Shown here piece after piece: positions 7,711 through 17,752 of a DNA stretch of 64,000 bases (position 1 is its first letter; the number at the start of each line of letters is the position of its first letter). The notes beneath the pieces are model-generated. The model was given only the letters and a program-made list of their open reading frames with translations, was not told the origin of the DNA and searched no databases. Origin of the DNA: Nannocystis punicea (GTDB lineage Bacteria; Myxococcota_A; Polyangia; Nannocystales; Nannocystaceae); NCBI RefSeq assembly GCF_026965555.1, contig NZ_CP114040.1, positions 6,696,001 to 6,760,000 of the forward strand, written 5' to 3'. A program made the translations under genes and the position numbers.

Positions 7711-8937
7711 TCAGCGCCGGCTCAGCGGGTCGGTGAGGGGCAGCTCGTCGGCGACCTCGCCGAGCACTTGCTCGCGCAGCTGCCCCACCAGGATGTGCGA
7801 GCCGCACACCACCAGCTCGCCGCCGGCGGCCAGGTGTTCACGCCACGCCGCGTGGAGCACCGGCCCGACCCCCTCGGTGAACAGCCGCGTGTCGTCCGCC
7901 TGCAGCGACGCCAGGTCGTAGCCGCCGGGCCCCGGCGCCACCAGCCAGATCGGCGACCTCACCCGCCGCAGCTGCGCCAGCATGCCCGGGGCGTCCTTGT
8001 CGGCCAGACAGCCGAACACGATCGCTCGCCGCGGATGCGGCTGTCCTTCGAGCCAGGTCACGAGCGCCGCGACCCCGTGCGGGTTGTGCCCTGCGTCGAA
8101 CACGACCGTCCCGCCGCCGCTCGCCACGCGCTCGCACCGGCCCGGCCAGCGCACCCCGTCGAGGTCGCTCGCAGTCACCGCGGGATCGATCACTCGCGCC
8201 CCGGCCAGCGCCAGCGCGCCGTTGATCCGCTGATGCTCGCCCGGCAGCCCCTCCGGCGCGCGCGCCAGCGACTCGACGAACTCCAGCGGCACCCCGTGCT
8301 CGGCCGCCGCCGCCCGCAGCACCGCCGCCGCCGCCGCCTGCTGCGGCGCCGACCACACCGGCGCTCCGTCGCGCATCACCGCCGCCTTCTCGCCCGCGAT
8401 CGCCTCGATCGTGTCGCCGAGGTACGCCTGGTGATCGAGGTCGATCGGCGTCATCAGCGTCACCGTCGCCGGCACCACTCCGGTCGCGTCGAGCCGCCCG
8501 CCCAGACCTGTCTCCAAGACCATGACCTCGACGCCAGCCTCGCCGAACGCCAGCAGCGCCGCCGCGGTCAGCACCTCGAAGAACGTCAGCGGACGCGGCA
8601 GCCCCGGACCCTCGAGCCGCAGCACCCGATCGACCAGCAGCTCCATCGCCGAGTCGGCCAGCGGCACCCCGTCGAGCCGGATCCGCTCGCCCACCCGGTG
8701 CAGGTGCGGACTCGTGTAAAGGCCGACCCGCCGGCCGCGTCGACGCAGCGCGTGCGCCACCATCGCCGACGTCGAGCCCTTGCCGTTGGTGCCGACCACG
8801 TGGATCACCGGCACTCCCACGCCCGGCTCGCCGAGCGCCGTGTAGGCCGCCCGCACCGCCTCGAGCCCGCGGATCACCCCCAACGAACGCCTGGCGAACA
8901 GCGCCAGCTGCCAGGCCGGGGGTGTCTTCATGGACAT
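7711..8937 (-). CDS. folC: Folylpolyglutamate/dihydrofolate synthase
   Basis: A 408-residue Mur-ligase-family enzyme that adds glutamate to folates. It shows the P-loop HVVGTNGKGSTS (about 45-56), LYTSPHLHRVGERI, the LETGLGGRLDATG motif, the IDLDHQAYLG segment that positions ATP, and DAGHNPHG at about 285 in the C-terminal ligase domain. Length is normal (about 400-430). It follows accD with a 6-bp gap, a common accD-folC pairing. The conserved ETGLGG codons are written with ACA GGT, rare for this genome, and thereby form the 14-bp hairpin motif at 8505-8527. Confidence 0.95.
   Translation of the reverse strand: MSMKTPPAWQLALFARRSLGVIRGLEAVRAAYTALGEPGVGVPVIHVVGTNGKGSTSAMVAHALRRRGRRVGLYTSPHLHRVGERIRLDGVPLADSAMELLVDRVLRLEGPGLPRPLTFFEVLTAAALLAFGEAGVEVMVLETGLGGRLDATGVVPATVTLMTPIDLDHQAYLGDTIEAIAGEKAAVMRDGAPVWSAPQQAAAAAVLRAAAAEHGVPLEFVESLARAPEGLPGEHQRINGALALAGARVIDPAVTASDLDGVRWPGRCERVASGGGTVVFDAGHNPHGVAALVTWLEGQPHPRRAIVFGCLADKDAPGMLAQLRRVRSPIWLVAPGPGGYDLASLQADDTRLFTEGVGPVLHAAWREHLAAGGELVVCGSHILVGQLREQVLGEVADELPLTDPLSRR
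8505..8527. repeat. In-gene two-unit hairpin motif (folC)
   Basis: Cores ACCTGTC and ACCATGACC at 14-bp pitch with loop TCCAAG/TTGG region, lying on the conserved LETGLGG codons. There is no insertion relative to the family, so the motif is written by synonymous codons. Confidence 0.65.
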
Positions 8938-8943
8938 GTCCGA

Positions 8944-9837
<894 letters not shown>

Positions 9838-9930
9838 ACGAATCGGGCTCCCTTTGCCGGGGCGAATCATCGCCGCGACCCGCCGCCTTTTCAAGGCCGT
9901 TGCCGCGAGGCTCGCGCCTTGGTACGCGTC

Positions 9931-11040
9931 ATGCCCGTGCAGGATCGCAAGGACCCTCTCACTTACAAGGGCGCGGGCGTCGACATCAGCGCAGGCAACG
10001 AGGCCGTGCGGCGGATCAAGCGCCTCGTGGCCGGGACGCGGCGGCCCGAGCAGATCGGCGACATCGGCGGCTTCGCCGGGCTCATGGGCTTGCCGGTGGG
10101 CGTCGGCGACCCCGTGCTGGTGGCCTGCACCGACGGCGTGGGCACGAAGCTGCTCGTGGCGATCGCGCTCGATCGCCACGACACCGTCGGCGTCGATCTC
10201 GTGGCGATGAACGTCAACGACCTCCTCGTCACCGGCGCGAGCACGCTCTTCGTGCTCGACTACATCGCCTGCGACCGGGTCGTGCCCGAGCGCATCGAGG
10301 CCCTCGTCAGCGGCATCGTCGACGGCTGCAAGCAGGCGCGCTGCGCCCTGCTCGGCGGCGAGACGGCCGAGCTGCCCGGCCTCTACGCCCGCGATCACTA
10401 CGACCTCGCCGCCTTCGCGGTCGGCGTGGTCGACCGCAGCAAGATGCTCGGGCCCACGCGCGTGAAGGGCGGCGACGTCGTCCTCGGCCTGCGCTCGAGC
10501 GGCCTCCACAGCAACGGCTACAGCCTCGCGCGCAAGGCCCTGCTCGACCCCGCCTACGCCGGCCTGTCGTTCGCCGATCCCCTGCCCGGCGATCCCGCCG
10601 GCCGCAGCGTCGGCGAGGCGATGCTCACGCCGACGAGGATCTACGAGCCCGCGTTCGCGGCCCTCCGCGGGCTCGAGCACGCCCCCCTGCACGGCGCCGC
10701 GCACATCACCGGCGGCGGCCTGCTCGAGAACCCCGCGCGCGCGCTCGGCGAGGATCTCGCGCTCGAGCTCGATCTCTCGCCCGTCGAGCTCCCGCCGGTG
10801 CTCGCCGCGATCGCCGCCCAGGGCGTCGGCGTGCGCGAGCTGCTGCGCACCTTCAACTGCGGCGTCGGCATGCTGCTGTACGTCGACCCTGCGCACGTCG
10901 ACGTCGTCCGCGGCGCGCTCGCTGCGCTCGATGAAGAGCCCTACACGCTCGGCCGCGTGGTCGCCCGCCCCGCCGCCGACGCCCCGCAGGTGCGCCTGTC
11001 GGGCGCGACCTGGATGGGCGGCGCCGTCGAGGTCGAGTAA
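9931..11040 (+). CDS. purM: Phosphoribosylformylglycinamidine cyclo-ligase
   Basis: A 369-residue AIR synthase, purine pathway step five. Conserved features are the N-terminal YKGAGVDISAGNEAV, the ATP-binding VLVACTDGVGTKLL, DLVAMNVNDLLVTGA (about 90), the ALLGGETAELPG loop (about 148), GLRSSGLHSNGYSLAR (about 190) and HITGGGL (about 258). Length is normal. An RBS is not obvious; the ATG aligns with the family start. It is divergent from accD. Its stop is followed directly by an array of hairpin repeats. Confidence 0.97.
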   Translation: MPVQDRKDPLTYKGAGVDISAGNEAVRRIKRLVAGTRRPEQIGDIGGFAGLMGLPVGVGDPVLVACTDGVGTKLLVAIALDRHDTVGVDLVAMNVNDLLVTGASTLFVLDYIACDRVVPERIEALVSGIVDGCKQARCALLGGETAELPGLYARDHYDLAAFAVGVVDRSKMLGPTRVKGGDVVLGLRSSGLHSNGYSLARKALLDPAYAGLSFADPLPGDPAGRSVGEAMLTPTRIYEPAFAALRGLEHAPLHGAAHITGGGLLENPARALGEDLALELDLSPVELPPVLAAIAAQGVGVRELLRTFNCGVGMLLYVDPAHVDVVRGALAALDEEPYTLGRVVARPAADAPQVRLSGATWMGGAVEVE

Positions 11041-11042
11041 TC

Positions 11043-11123
11043 GGCTGTCTCGCGGGACAGATGATTCTGTCCCCCGAGACAGGCAAAACATCCTCCGCAG
11101 AAGCTGTCACTCGGGACATATGC
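11043..11123. repeat. Hairpin-unit cluster after purM
   Basis: Immediately 3' of purM lie several repeat stems: TGTCT-CGCG-GGACA, TGTCC-CCCG-AGACA and TGTCA-CTCG-GGACA. The local pitch is partly irregular, unlike other arrays. The first stem could act as a transcript-end structure. The rest of 11124-11352 shows only one more unit (TGCCC-CCAG-AGACA at 11320-11333). Confidence 0.75.
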
Positions 11124-11352
11124 GCCGAGTGACCGAAGCGCGACGGAGGCCGAACCGGCGACAGCAGGACGATCGAGCACCTCGTGTTGCTCGCGCGCCG
11201 AGGTCGGACGCGCCACGAAGCCACGAAGCGGTCCCCGGTCGGCACGAACGTCCCCTCGTTGCCACCCTCTTCACGTAGCACCGGCCGCGGCGGCGAGCCG
11301 TGCGCAGCGAAGAACGACCTGCCCCCAGAGACAGATACAGCGGGGTTTCGGC

Positions 11353-11691
11353 TCAGCCGGCCTTGCTGCCGCCGAGGCACGGCGGACTCTTGGCAGCCTG
11401 GCCGCCGCGGGCCTCCCACTGCTCGGGCGTCAGCGCCTCGATCGCCAGCGCGTGCAGCCCCGAGCGCAGCTCCTCGGCCGCGGCCGCGTTCACCTCGCGG
11501 TGGCGAGCGACCAGCGACTTGCCGGCGAAGCCCGAGCTGACGACCACCACCCGGAAGTGGCTCTCAGCGCCCTTCGGCACCGCGTGCATGTGGCTCTCGT
11601 CGCGCACCTCGAGGTGCTCGGGCGCGAACGCGGCCGTCAGCGCCTCGCTCAGGGCGCGCGCTCGCCTGCCCGAAGGGACAGCCTCGCTCAC
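11353..11691 (-). CDS. BolA-family protein
   Basis: A 112-residue protein with the BolA fold signature: LSEALTAAFAPEHLEVRDES, the HMHAVPKGAESHFRVVVVS strand region, VARHREVNAAAAEEL and ALAIEALTPEQW. The conserved His residues used with monothiol glutaredoxins for Fe-S cluster handling are present. It overlaps the stop of the upstream Fe-S oxidoreductase gene (GTGA), so both are co-transcribed, consistent with an Fe-S related role. The N-terminal VPSG codons contain one hairpin unit at 11667-11680. The C-terminal 20 residues are not family-conserved. Confidence 0.85.
   Translation of the reverse strand: MSEAVPSGRRARALSEALTAAFAPEHLEVRDESHMHAVPKGAESHFRVVVVSSGFAGKSLVARHREVNAAAAEELRSGLHALAIEALTPEQWEARGGQAAKSPPCLGGSKAG
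11667..11680. repeat. In-gene hairpin unit TGCCC-GAAG-GGACA (bolA-like)
   Basis: One 14-nt stem-loop at the 5' end of the bolA-like coding region, where it falls just inside the start and could influence translation. Confidence 0.6.
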
Positions 11692-13793
11692 GCGCTCGCC
11701 TCCGGCCGCGGCGCCTCGGCGGGCAGCTGCTGGGCGACGACCACCGCGAGGTCCATGACCTGGATCGACTCGTCCTTGCCGAGCGACTTGAGGCCGTCGG
11801 ACAGCATCGTGTGGCAGAACGGGCAGCCGACGGCGACCGCGTTGGCGCCGCCCTCGGCGACCTCCTTGGCGCGGTTGATGTTGACGCGCTTGCTCGGCTC
11901 CTCCTCGACCCACATGCGGCCGCCGCCGGCGCCGCAGCAGAACCCGTGCTCGCGGTTGCGGCCGAGCTCCTGGACCTTGCCCTTGCCGCGGGTCGCGTGC
12001 TCGAGGATCTCGCGCGGCGCGTCGTAGACCCCGTTCCAGCGCCCGAGGTAGCACGAGTCGTGGTACGTGAACGTCAGCTCGCTGGCGTTGCTCAGCTTGA
12101 GCTTGCCCGCCTGCAGCAGGTGGGTGATGAGCTGGCTGTGGTGGATGACCTCGTAGTTGCCGCCGAACTGCGGGTACTCGTTCTTGATCGTGTGGAAGCA
12201 GTGCGGGCACGAGGCGATCACCTTGGTGACCTTGGCCTCGTTCAGCGTGTCGACGTTCTCCTGCGCCAGCGTCTGGAACGCCATCTCGGCGCCGAGGCGG
12301 CGCAGGGTGTCGCCGGTGCACTTCTCGCGCTTGCCGAGCACCGCGAACTTCACGTTGGCGGCCTGCAGCACCTTGACCAGCGCGCGCGTGGTCTTCTTGG
12401 CGTTGTCGTCGTAGGCGCCGGCGCAGCCGACGAACAGCAGGTACTCGGCGTCGGGCACGTCGTCGATGAGCGGGACCTCGAGGCCCTCGGCCCACTTCAT
12501 GCGGTCGTCCTGCGGCAGGCTCCACGGGTTGCCCGCGCCCTCGATGTTGCCGAGCACGCGCGTGACCTCGCCGGGCGTGCGGCCCGACTCGTCGTTCAGC
12601 ACGATGTGCTGGCGCATCTGCAGGATCTTCAGCGGGTGCTCGATGAACACCGGGCACACCTCCTGGCACGCCCCGCAGGTCGTGCAGGCCCACAGCGTGG
12701 CGTCCTTGACCCGCCCGCCGACCAGCGGCGGCAGCGCCCCGAGGTCGGCCTTGATCTTGTCGATGATCGACTTGTTCGGCCCCTCCGGCGCGTCGTCCTT
12801 CAGCGAGCCGCCGGCCTTCTGCAGCTTGACCAGCAGCTTGCCGCGCTCCTTCATCTCGTCCTTGAGGTCGTGGATGAGGTGCATCGGCGAGAGCGGCTTC
12901 TCGGTCGCGAACGCCGGGCAGTACATCGTGCAGCGGGCGCACTCGGTGCACGAGTAGTTGTCGAGCAGGCTCTTCCAGGTGAAGTCCTCGACCTTGCCCA
13001 CGCCCCAGTTGTCGAACAGCGGCTCGGCGTTGGGGTCGGTCGGCTCGCCGTCGAACAGCTTGGCCTTCGGCATCGCCCCGCGCTGGCCCTGGCGGCGCAG
13101 CAGGATGTTCGGCGCCGACGTCAGCACGTGGATGTGCTTCGAGAACGGCAGGTAGTTGAGGAAGGCCAGGACGATGCCCATGTGGACCCACCAGCACACC
13201 TCCGCCGCGATGTGGGCGACGTGCGGGTCCATGCCCGCGAACAGCCCGCTGATCGCCGCGGACACCGGGGCCCCGCCGGCGTAGTGCCCGACGGCCGCGA
13301 TCTCGAACGCGTGGTGGCCGAAGTGGCTGATGCACAGGAGGGCGATCGCCGACAGGATCAGCATCGCGTCGAGGCTCAGCGGCACGAACGGCGGGCGGAT
13401 GAAGCGGCGCGTGATCGCGTACGCCAGCGCGGCGATGACGATCACGTTGGCGACGTCGACCACGGCCATGGTGCCGAGGTACACGGCGTCGGGCATCACC
13501 AGCGAGAGGTTGAGGCCGGGCCCGAACAGGCCGGTGAGGCCCATGTCGACGGTGGCGATCGTGAGGATGAGGAAGCCCCAGTAGATGGGCAGGTGGTGCC
13601 AGCTCCGCTTCTCCTCGACGACCTTGCCCTGACCGAAGAAGAAGGCCATCAGGCTGGCGATCCGCTGGCCCCAGGTCTCTTTGAGATCCGACGGACGGCC
13701 GAGCGCGACGGTGCGGATCAGCGCCGACACGTTGTAGGTGAAAAGGCCGAGTGCGAACGCGACGGCGGCGGCGAAGGCGATCTGCTTGAGCAT
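11688..13793 (-). CDS. Membrane Fe-S oxidoreductase (HdrD/FadF-like, heme b-type N-terminus)
   Basis: A 701-residue electron-transfer protein. The N-terminal 270 residues form about six membrane helices with conserved His (a NarI/cyt b-like domain). They are followed by two [4Fe-4S] ferredoxin motifs, CTECARCTMYCP and CTTCGACQEVCP (about 283 and 371), then two CCG domains with VGCAGAYDD, SCPHCFHT, HDSCYLGRWNG, FCCGAGGGRMW and GCPFCHTM. This architecture matches FadF/EMO proteins thought to pass electrons from electron-transfer flavoprotein to menaquinone during fatty-acid oxidation. That role is inferred; no etf genes are in the window. The bolA-like gene follows by overlap. Confidence 0.85.
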   Translation of the reverse strand: MLKQIAFAAAVAFALGLFTYNVSALIRTVALGRPSDLKETWGQRIASLMAFFFGQGKVVEEKRSWHHLPIYWGFLILTIATVDMGLTGLFGPGLNLSLVMPDAVYLGTMAVVDVANVIVIAALAYAITRRFIRPPFVPLSLDAMLILSAIALLCISHFGHHAFEIAAVGHYAGGAPVSAAISGLFAGMDPHVAHIAAEVCWWVHMGIVLAFLNYLPFSKHIHVLTSAPNILLRRQGQRGAMPKAKLFDGEPTDPNAEPLFDNWGVGKVEDFTWKSLLDNYSCTECARCTMYCPAFATEKPLSPMHLIHDLKDEMKERGKLLVKLQKAGGSLKDDAPEGPNKSIIDKIKADLGALPPLVGGRVKDATLWACTTCGACQEVCPVFIEHPLKILQMRQHIVLNDESGRTPGEVTRVLGNIEGAGNPWSLPQDDRMKWAEGLEVPLIDDVPDAEYLLFVGCAGAYDDNAKKTTRALVKVLQAANVKFAVLGKREKCTGDTLRRLGAEMAFQTLAQENVDTLNEAKVTKVIASCPHCFHTIKNEYPQFGGNYEVIHHSQLITHLLQAGKLKLSNASELTFTYHDSCYLGRWNGVYDAPREILEHATRGKGKVQELGRNREHGFCCGAGGGRMWVEEEPSKRVNINRAKEVAEGGANAVAVGCPFCHTMLSDGLKSLGKDESIQVMDLAVVVAQQLPAEAPRPEASA

Positions 13794-13897
13794 GGCAGGG
13801 CGGGCTTTGGGCAAGCACGCTATACCACAGGGCAAAGGCCAGCGTTCGCCTCTGGGCGCGAGACCGCGCCGCGCCGAAATCTCCCGCTTTTTCCGTG

Positions 13898-15373
13898 ATG
13901 GTCCCGTCCGATCAGCGCCCCGACCGCGAGCTCTCTCCGGGCCCCCGCACCGGCGCGCCCGACCTGCTCCTCATCAGCGACCTCCACCTCGGCTCCCACC
14001 TCAAGCCGCGCATGCGCGGCGAATACGTCCACCTCGCCGTCGACATCGACCGCGGCCTGCCCCGCTTCCTCGACCACTACGCCCGCGGACCGGGCCGCTG
14101 GCAGCTCGTCATCAACGGCGACTTCATCGACTTCTGGAACATCGAGGTCGGCCAGGAGAAGCGCCTCGTGGGCGAGGCCCTCGCGGTCCATCGCCTGCAC
14201 GCGGTGCTCGACGCCTACCCGGGCGTCGAGGACGCGCTGGTCCGCTTCCTCGCGGCGGGCCACAACATCGTGTTCGTGGTCGGCAACCACGACGCCGAAT
14301 TCCTGTACCCCGGCGTCCGCCGCGCCCTCACCGAACGCCTCTACGCCGGCCTGGGCGAGGCCTCCCTCACGATCACGCACACCGGCAGCCCGCGCCTCGA
14401 CCAGGTCGCGCGGGTGCGATTCGTCCCGTGGTTCCTGTGCGAGGCCGGCGGGGTGTGGATCGAGCACGGACACGTGTTCGACGCCGCCTGTCACACGGGA
14501 CAGATGCTGGCGCCGACGCGCGGCGGCCGCCTGGTCCAGTCGCTGGCGGAGGTGGCGACGCGCAGCTTCACCAACGCGATGCCGGAGATCGACTACGACG
14601 CGGCCGACAAATTCATCACCCCGTGGGACTACGTCCGCTGGGCCTGGGCCCGCGGCCTGCGCTTCATCCTCTACGCCATCACCCTGTACTTCCGCATGGC
14701 CTTCCGCCTGTTGGCGCTGTGGGCCCGCACCGGCCGGGTCGACCGCGCCGGCCAGGCGATGCACGCCGCCCGCCTCGAGCGGATCGCCGCCACCGCCGGC
14801 CTGCAGATGAGCACCCTGACCGCGCTGCAATCGATGGCCCCGCCCCCCGCCTCGGCCACCGTCGCCGGCGTCCTCCGGATCACCGCCCTCGACGCGATCC
14901 TCAGCGTCCTCGCCTGCCTCGGGATCGGCGTCGGCCTCGCCGCCGCGCTCGGCGCCCCCACCCTCGCCGGCCTCGTCGCCGGCGCCCTGCTCGGCTGGCT
15001 GTCGATCCGCCGCCTCCGCAAGCGCCGTCGCCCGCGCGCGGTCGCCGACGACATGGCCCGCGTCGCCTGCGACGTCGGCCGCGCCACCGGCGTCCCGCTG
15101 GTGCTCATGGGTCACAGCCACTACGGCGTGATCGCCCGCAACGACGAAGTCGTCTACGCCAACAGCGGCTGCTTCCTCGACGGCTCCCACCTGGTGGTCC
15201 GCCGCGACCGCGCCACCGGCCGCCTCGCCGAGGTCGAGCTCCGCGCCTGGCGCAACGACGCCGTCGCCGTCCTCGACGCCGCCCGCCTGCCCCCGGCCCC
15301 CTCCGCGCGCCCCAGCGACGAGGTCGTGGCCGATCGCTCGCTCTCGGACATGCCCGTCACGACAGGCGCTTGA
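13898..15373 (+). CDS. Metallophosphoesterase with membrane segments
   Basis: A 491-residue protein with a calcineurin-like phosphoesterase domain: DLHLGSH (about 28), INGDFIDFW (about 85), VVGNHDAEF (about 128), EHGHVFD and, late in the sequence, the C-terminal metal ligand in LMGHSHYG (about 406). Two hydrophobic stretches at about 250-275 and 330-365 separate the halves of the metal site, suggesting a membrane-associated insertion. The substrate is unknown; relatives include UDP-2,3-diacylglucosamine hydrolases. GTG at 13895 directly precedes the chosen ATG. The last 28 codons lie in a segment duplicated downstream. Confidence 0.8.
   Translation: MVPSDQRPDRELSPGPRTGAPDLLLISDLHLGSHLKPRMRGEYVHLAVDIDRGLPRFLDHYARGPGRWQLVINGDFIDFWNIEVGQEKRLVGEALAVHRLHAVLDAYPGVEDALVRFLAAGHNIVFVVGNHDAEFLYPGVRRALTERLYAGLGEASLTITHTGSPRLDQVARVRFVPWFLCEAGGVWIEHGHVFDAACHTGQMLAPTRGGRLVQSLAEVATRSFTNAMPEIDYDAADKFITPWDYVRWAWARGLRFILYAITLYFRMAFRLLALWARTGRVDRAGQAMHAARLERIAATAGLQMSTLTALQSMAPPPASATVAGVLRITALDAILSVLACLGIGVGLAAALGAPTLAGLVAGALLGWLSIRRLRKRRRPRAVADDMARVACDVGRATGVPLVLMGHSHYGVIARNDEVVYANSGCFLDGSHLVVRRDRATGRLAEVELRAWRNDAVAVLDAARLPPAPSARPSDEVVADRSLSDMPVTTGA
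14489..14502. repeat. In-gene hairpin unit TGTCA-CACG-GGACA
   Basis: One stem-loop of the family within the metallophosphoesterase, on codons for CHTGQ. Confidence 0.5.
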
Positions 15374-15463
15374 GGCCTGCCCCCGGCCCCTCCGCGCGCC
15401 CCAGCGACGAGCTCGTGGCCGATCGCTCGCTCTCGGACATGCCCATCACGACAGGTGCTTGAG
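15288..15463. repeat. Direct duplication of about 87 bp spanning the metallophosphoesterase stop
   Basis: The 3' end of the metallophosphoesterase gene, including its TGA, is repeated immediately downstream (about 15288-15373 and 15376-15463). The copies differ by one C in a C-run and a few substitutions, so the second copy is noncoding. Each copy ends in a hairpin-family unit (GGACATGCCC...GACAGG). Confidence 0.85.
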
Positions 15464-15500
15464 GGCATGTCTTTAAAAACATGCCCTGAGAGACATCACC
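15434..15500. repeat. 14-bp-pitch hairpin array
   Basis: Five consecutive cores at exactly 14 bp: GGACATGCCC, CGACAGGTGC, GGGCATGTCT, AAACATGCCC, AGACATCACC. Internal stems include TGTCT-TTAA-AAACA and TGCCC-TGAG-AGACA. A further single unit TGTCT-CTCG-AGACA lies at 15616-15629 before ggt. Confidence 0.85.
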
Positions 15501-15660
15501 GGGTGCCCGCTCGCGTCCGCGGACGCGAGCTCCCCTCACGGTCCGAAAGAGCGCGCCTGACACCGCCGCAGGAGCAGCGCTCACTCGCCGGGACCACGAG
15601 TGCGCTCGGGAGTCCTGTCTCTCGAGACACCTCGCGCTCCCGCACCGCCAGCCGCGCTCG

Positions 15661-17478
15661 TCAGTACGCGACCGCCGCGCCGCCGTCGCGGGCGATGTCG
15701 GCGACCGCGCGGTAGCCCTGCGTCTTGGGATCGACCTCGATCGAGTTGGCGTGGCCGATCGACGGCCACTCTGCGATCGTGTGTCCCTTCGCCTTGAGCC
15801 CCTCGATCGTCGCCGGATCGAGCGTCGGCTCGGTGACGATCCGGTCGGGCATCCACTGGTGGTGGACCCGCGGCGCCTTCACGGCCTGGTCGATGGTCGC
15901 CCCGTAGTCGATCAGCGCGCGCACGATCTGGGTCACCGTCGTCGAGATGGTCGACCCCCCGGGCGTGCCGACCACAGCGCGCAGCTTGCCGTCCTTGACC
16001 AGGATCGTCGGGCTCATGCTCGACAGCATGCGCTTGCCCGGCTCGATCTTGTTCTGCTCGCCCTGGACCAGCCCGAACGTGTTGGGCGACCCCGGCTTGA
16101 CCGAGAAGTCGTCCATCTCGTTGTTGAGCAGCACCCCCGTGCCCGGCACGACCACCTTGGCGCCGAAGCCGGTGTTGAGCGTGTAGGTGTTGGCGACCGC
16201 GTTGCCCAGCACGTCGACCACCGAGTAGTGGGTCGTCTGCATCGACGTCTTGGTCCCGATCCCGGCGGCGATCTTCGACGACGGGGTCGCCTTGTTCGGG
16301 TCGATGTCCGCCAGCCGCGCCTGCAGATAGGTCGGGTCGGTCAGCTGCTCGAGCGGGATCTTGACGAACGCCGGATCGCCGAGCAGGAAGTTGCGATCGG
16401 CGTAGGTGCGCCGCGCCGACTCGACGTACAGGTGCAGCTCGTCGACGCTGAGCCACGGCTTCTCGTAGATCTTGAGGATCTCCCGCGCGGCCAGCAGCTG
16501 CCGCAGGACCACCCCGCCTCCCGAGGGCGGCGGCATCGTGATCACCTCGTGGTCGCGGTACTTGAAGGTGATCGGCGTGCGGGCGATCGCGCGGTACGAC
16601 TTGAGGTCCTCGGCGGTCCAGATCCCTCCGAGCGCCTTGACCTCGCGCGCCAGCTTCTCGGCCAGCGGCCCCTCGTAGAACGCCCGCGGCCCCTGCTCCG
16701 CGATCGTCTCGAGCGTGCGCGCCAGGTCGGGCTGCTTCCACACGTCGCCGACCACGAAGGGCTCGCCCGTCGGCCGACGGTAGATCGCCGCCGCGTCCTT
16801 GTAGTTCAGCTTCAGCATTCGCTCGCTGCCGGTGGTGAGATCTTCGGCGTGGAAGCTGTCGAGCTCGTGGCCGTCGCGCGCCAGCGCCACCGCCGGCAGC
16901 ACGAGATCTCGCCACGGCAGGCTGCCGAATTGTTCGTGTGCCAGCGCCAGCCCCGCGACGGTGCCCGGGATCCCGGCCGCCTTCGGGCCTTCGACGCTCT
17001 CGCGCGTGGGGTTCCCCTTGGCGTCGAGGAACATGTTCGGCGTCGCCGCCGCCGGCGCCACCTCGCGGTAGTCGATCGCCGCGGTGCGCCCGTCGGCCAT
17101 GCGGATGACCATGAACCCCCCGCCGCCGAGGTTGCCGGCGCTCGGATGCGTCACCGCCAGCGCCAGGCCGACCGCGACTGCCGCGTCGACCGCGTTGCCG
17201 CCCTTCTTCAGGATCGCCACGCCGACCTCGCTGGCGTTGCGCTCGGCCGAGGTGACGGCCCCATGAATCCCCACCGCCGTCGCGGGATCGCTCGCGTCCT
17301 TGGCAGGAAGCGATCTCCCGCTCGCCGGTCCATGATCGATCGATTCTTGCGCATTCGGCGCAGTCGACGGCCCGGGAGCCGGGTTCGCCGCGGGAGCGGC
17401 GGGCTTGCACGCCAGAGCCCCCGCGATGAGCCAGAGCACCAGAGGCAGGGGCGTGGACGATTTCGGGGCGACGGACAT
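15661..17478 (-). CDS. ggt: Gamma-glutamyltransferase lipoprotein
   Basis: A 605-residue Ntn-hydrolase precursor. The signal peptide ends in the lipobox GALAC, so the enzyme is probably lipid-anchored in the periplasm or on the surface. Conserved motifs include GGNAVDAAVAV, PSAGNLGGGGFMV, the PPPSGGGVVLRQ segment, and the autocleavage nucleophile Thr in MQTTHYSVVD (about residue 414), followed by LNNEMDDFS and MSPTILV. It should process into two subunits and cleave or transfer the gamma-glutamyl group of glutathione. ATG at 17478 starts the signal peptide; an upstream in-frame start lacks it. Transcribed away from the tRNA genes. Confidence 0.93.
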   Translation of the reverse strand: MSVAPKSSTPLPLVLWLIAGALACKPAAPAANPAPGPSTAPNAQESIDHGPASGRSLPAKDASDPATAVGIHGAVTSAERNASEVGVAILKKGGNAVDAAVAVGLALAVTHPSAGNLGGGGFMVIRMADGRTAAIDYREVAPAAATPNMFLDAKGNPTRESVEGPKAAGIPGTVAGLALAHEQFGSLPWRDLVLPAVALARDGHELDSFHAEDLTTGSERMLKLNYKDAAAIYRRPTGEPFVVGDVWKQPDLARTLETIAEQGPRAFYEGPLAEKLAREVKALGGIWTAEDLKSYRAIARTPITFKYRDHEVITMPPPSGGGVVLRQLLAAREILKIYEKPWLSVDELHLYVESARRTYADRNFLLGDPAFVKIPLEQLTDPTYLQARLADIDPNKATPSSKIAAGIGTKTSMQTTHYSVVDVLGNAVANTYTLNTGFGAKVVVPGTGVLLNNEMDDFSVKPGSPNTFGLVQGEQNKIEPGKRMLSSMSPTILVKDGKLRAVVGTPGGSTISTTVTQIVRALIDYGATIDQAVKAPRVHHQWMPDRIVTEPTLDPATIEGLKAKGHTIAEWPSIGHANSIEVDPKTQGYRAVADIARDGGAAVAY

Positions 17479-17660
17479 GGCGGGAACCTTACATGGCCTC
17501 CCTCGGACTGTCGCGCCATTCGCACGCTCGCGACGGGCCGAATTCGTGCTTGACACCTGCCGGGGCTTGGAGCATCCTCCCCCCACCTCGGACGCGCCCC
17601 AGGGGCGGCCCAAACCGACTCGGTTCGAGCCACCAACACCCCTCGGCGCCTCGCCCTTCT

Positions 17661-17731
17661 TCGGGGATCGTCTAATGGTAGGACTGCGGTTTCTGGTACC
17701 GCCTATCGGGGTTCGAATCCCTGTCCCCGAA
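17661..17731 (+). tRNA. tRNA-Gln (anticodon CUG)
   Basis: A 71-nt cloverleaf: acceptor stem TCGGGGA/TCCCCGA, D-arm with TAATGGTAGG, anticodon stem GCGGT/ACCGC around loop TTCTGGT giving anticodon CTG, and T-arm GGGGTTCGAATCCC. CCA is not encoded. It reads CAG, the dominant Gln codon at this GC content. Confidence 0.93.
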
Positions 17732-17752
17732 CTACCACGTCCGAGAGTTTCT

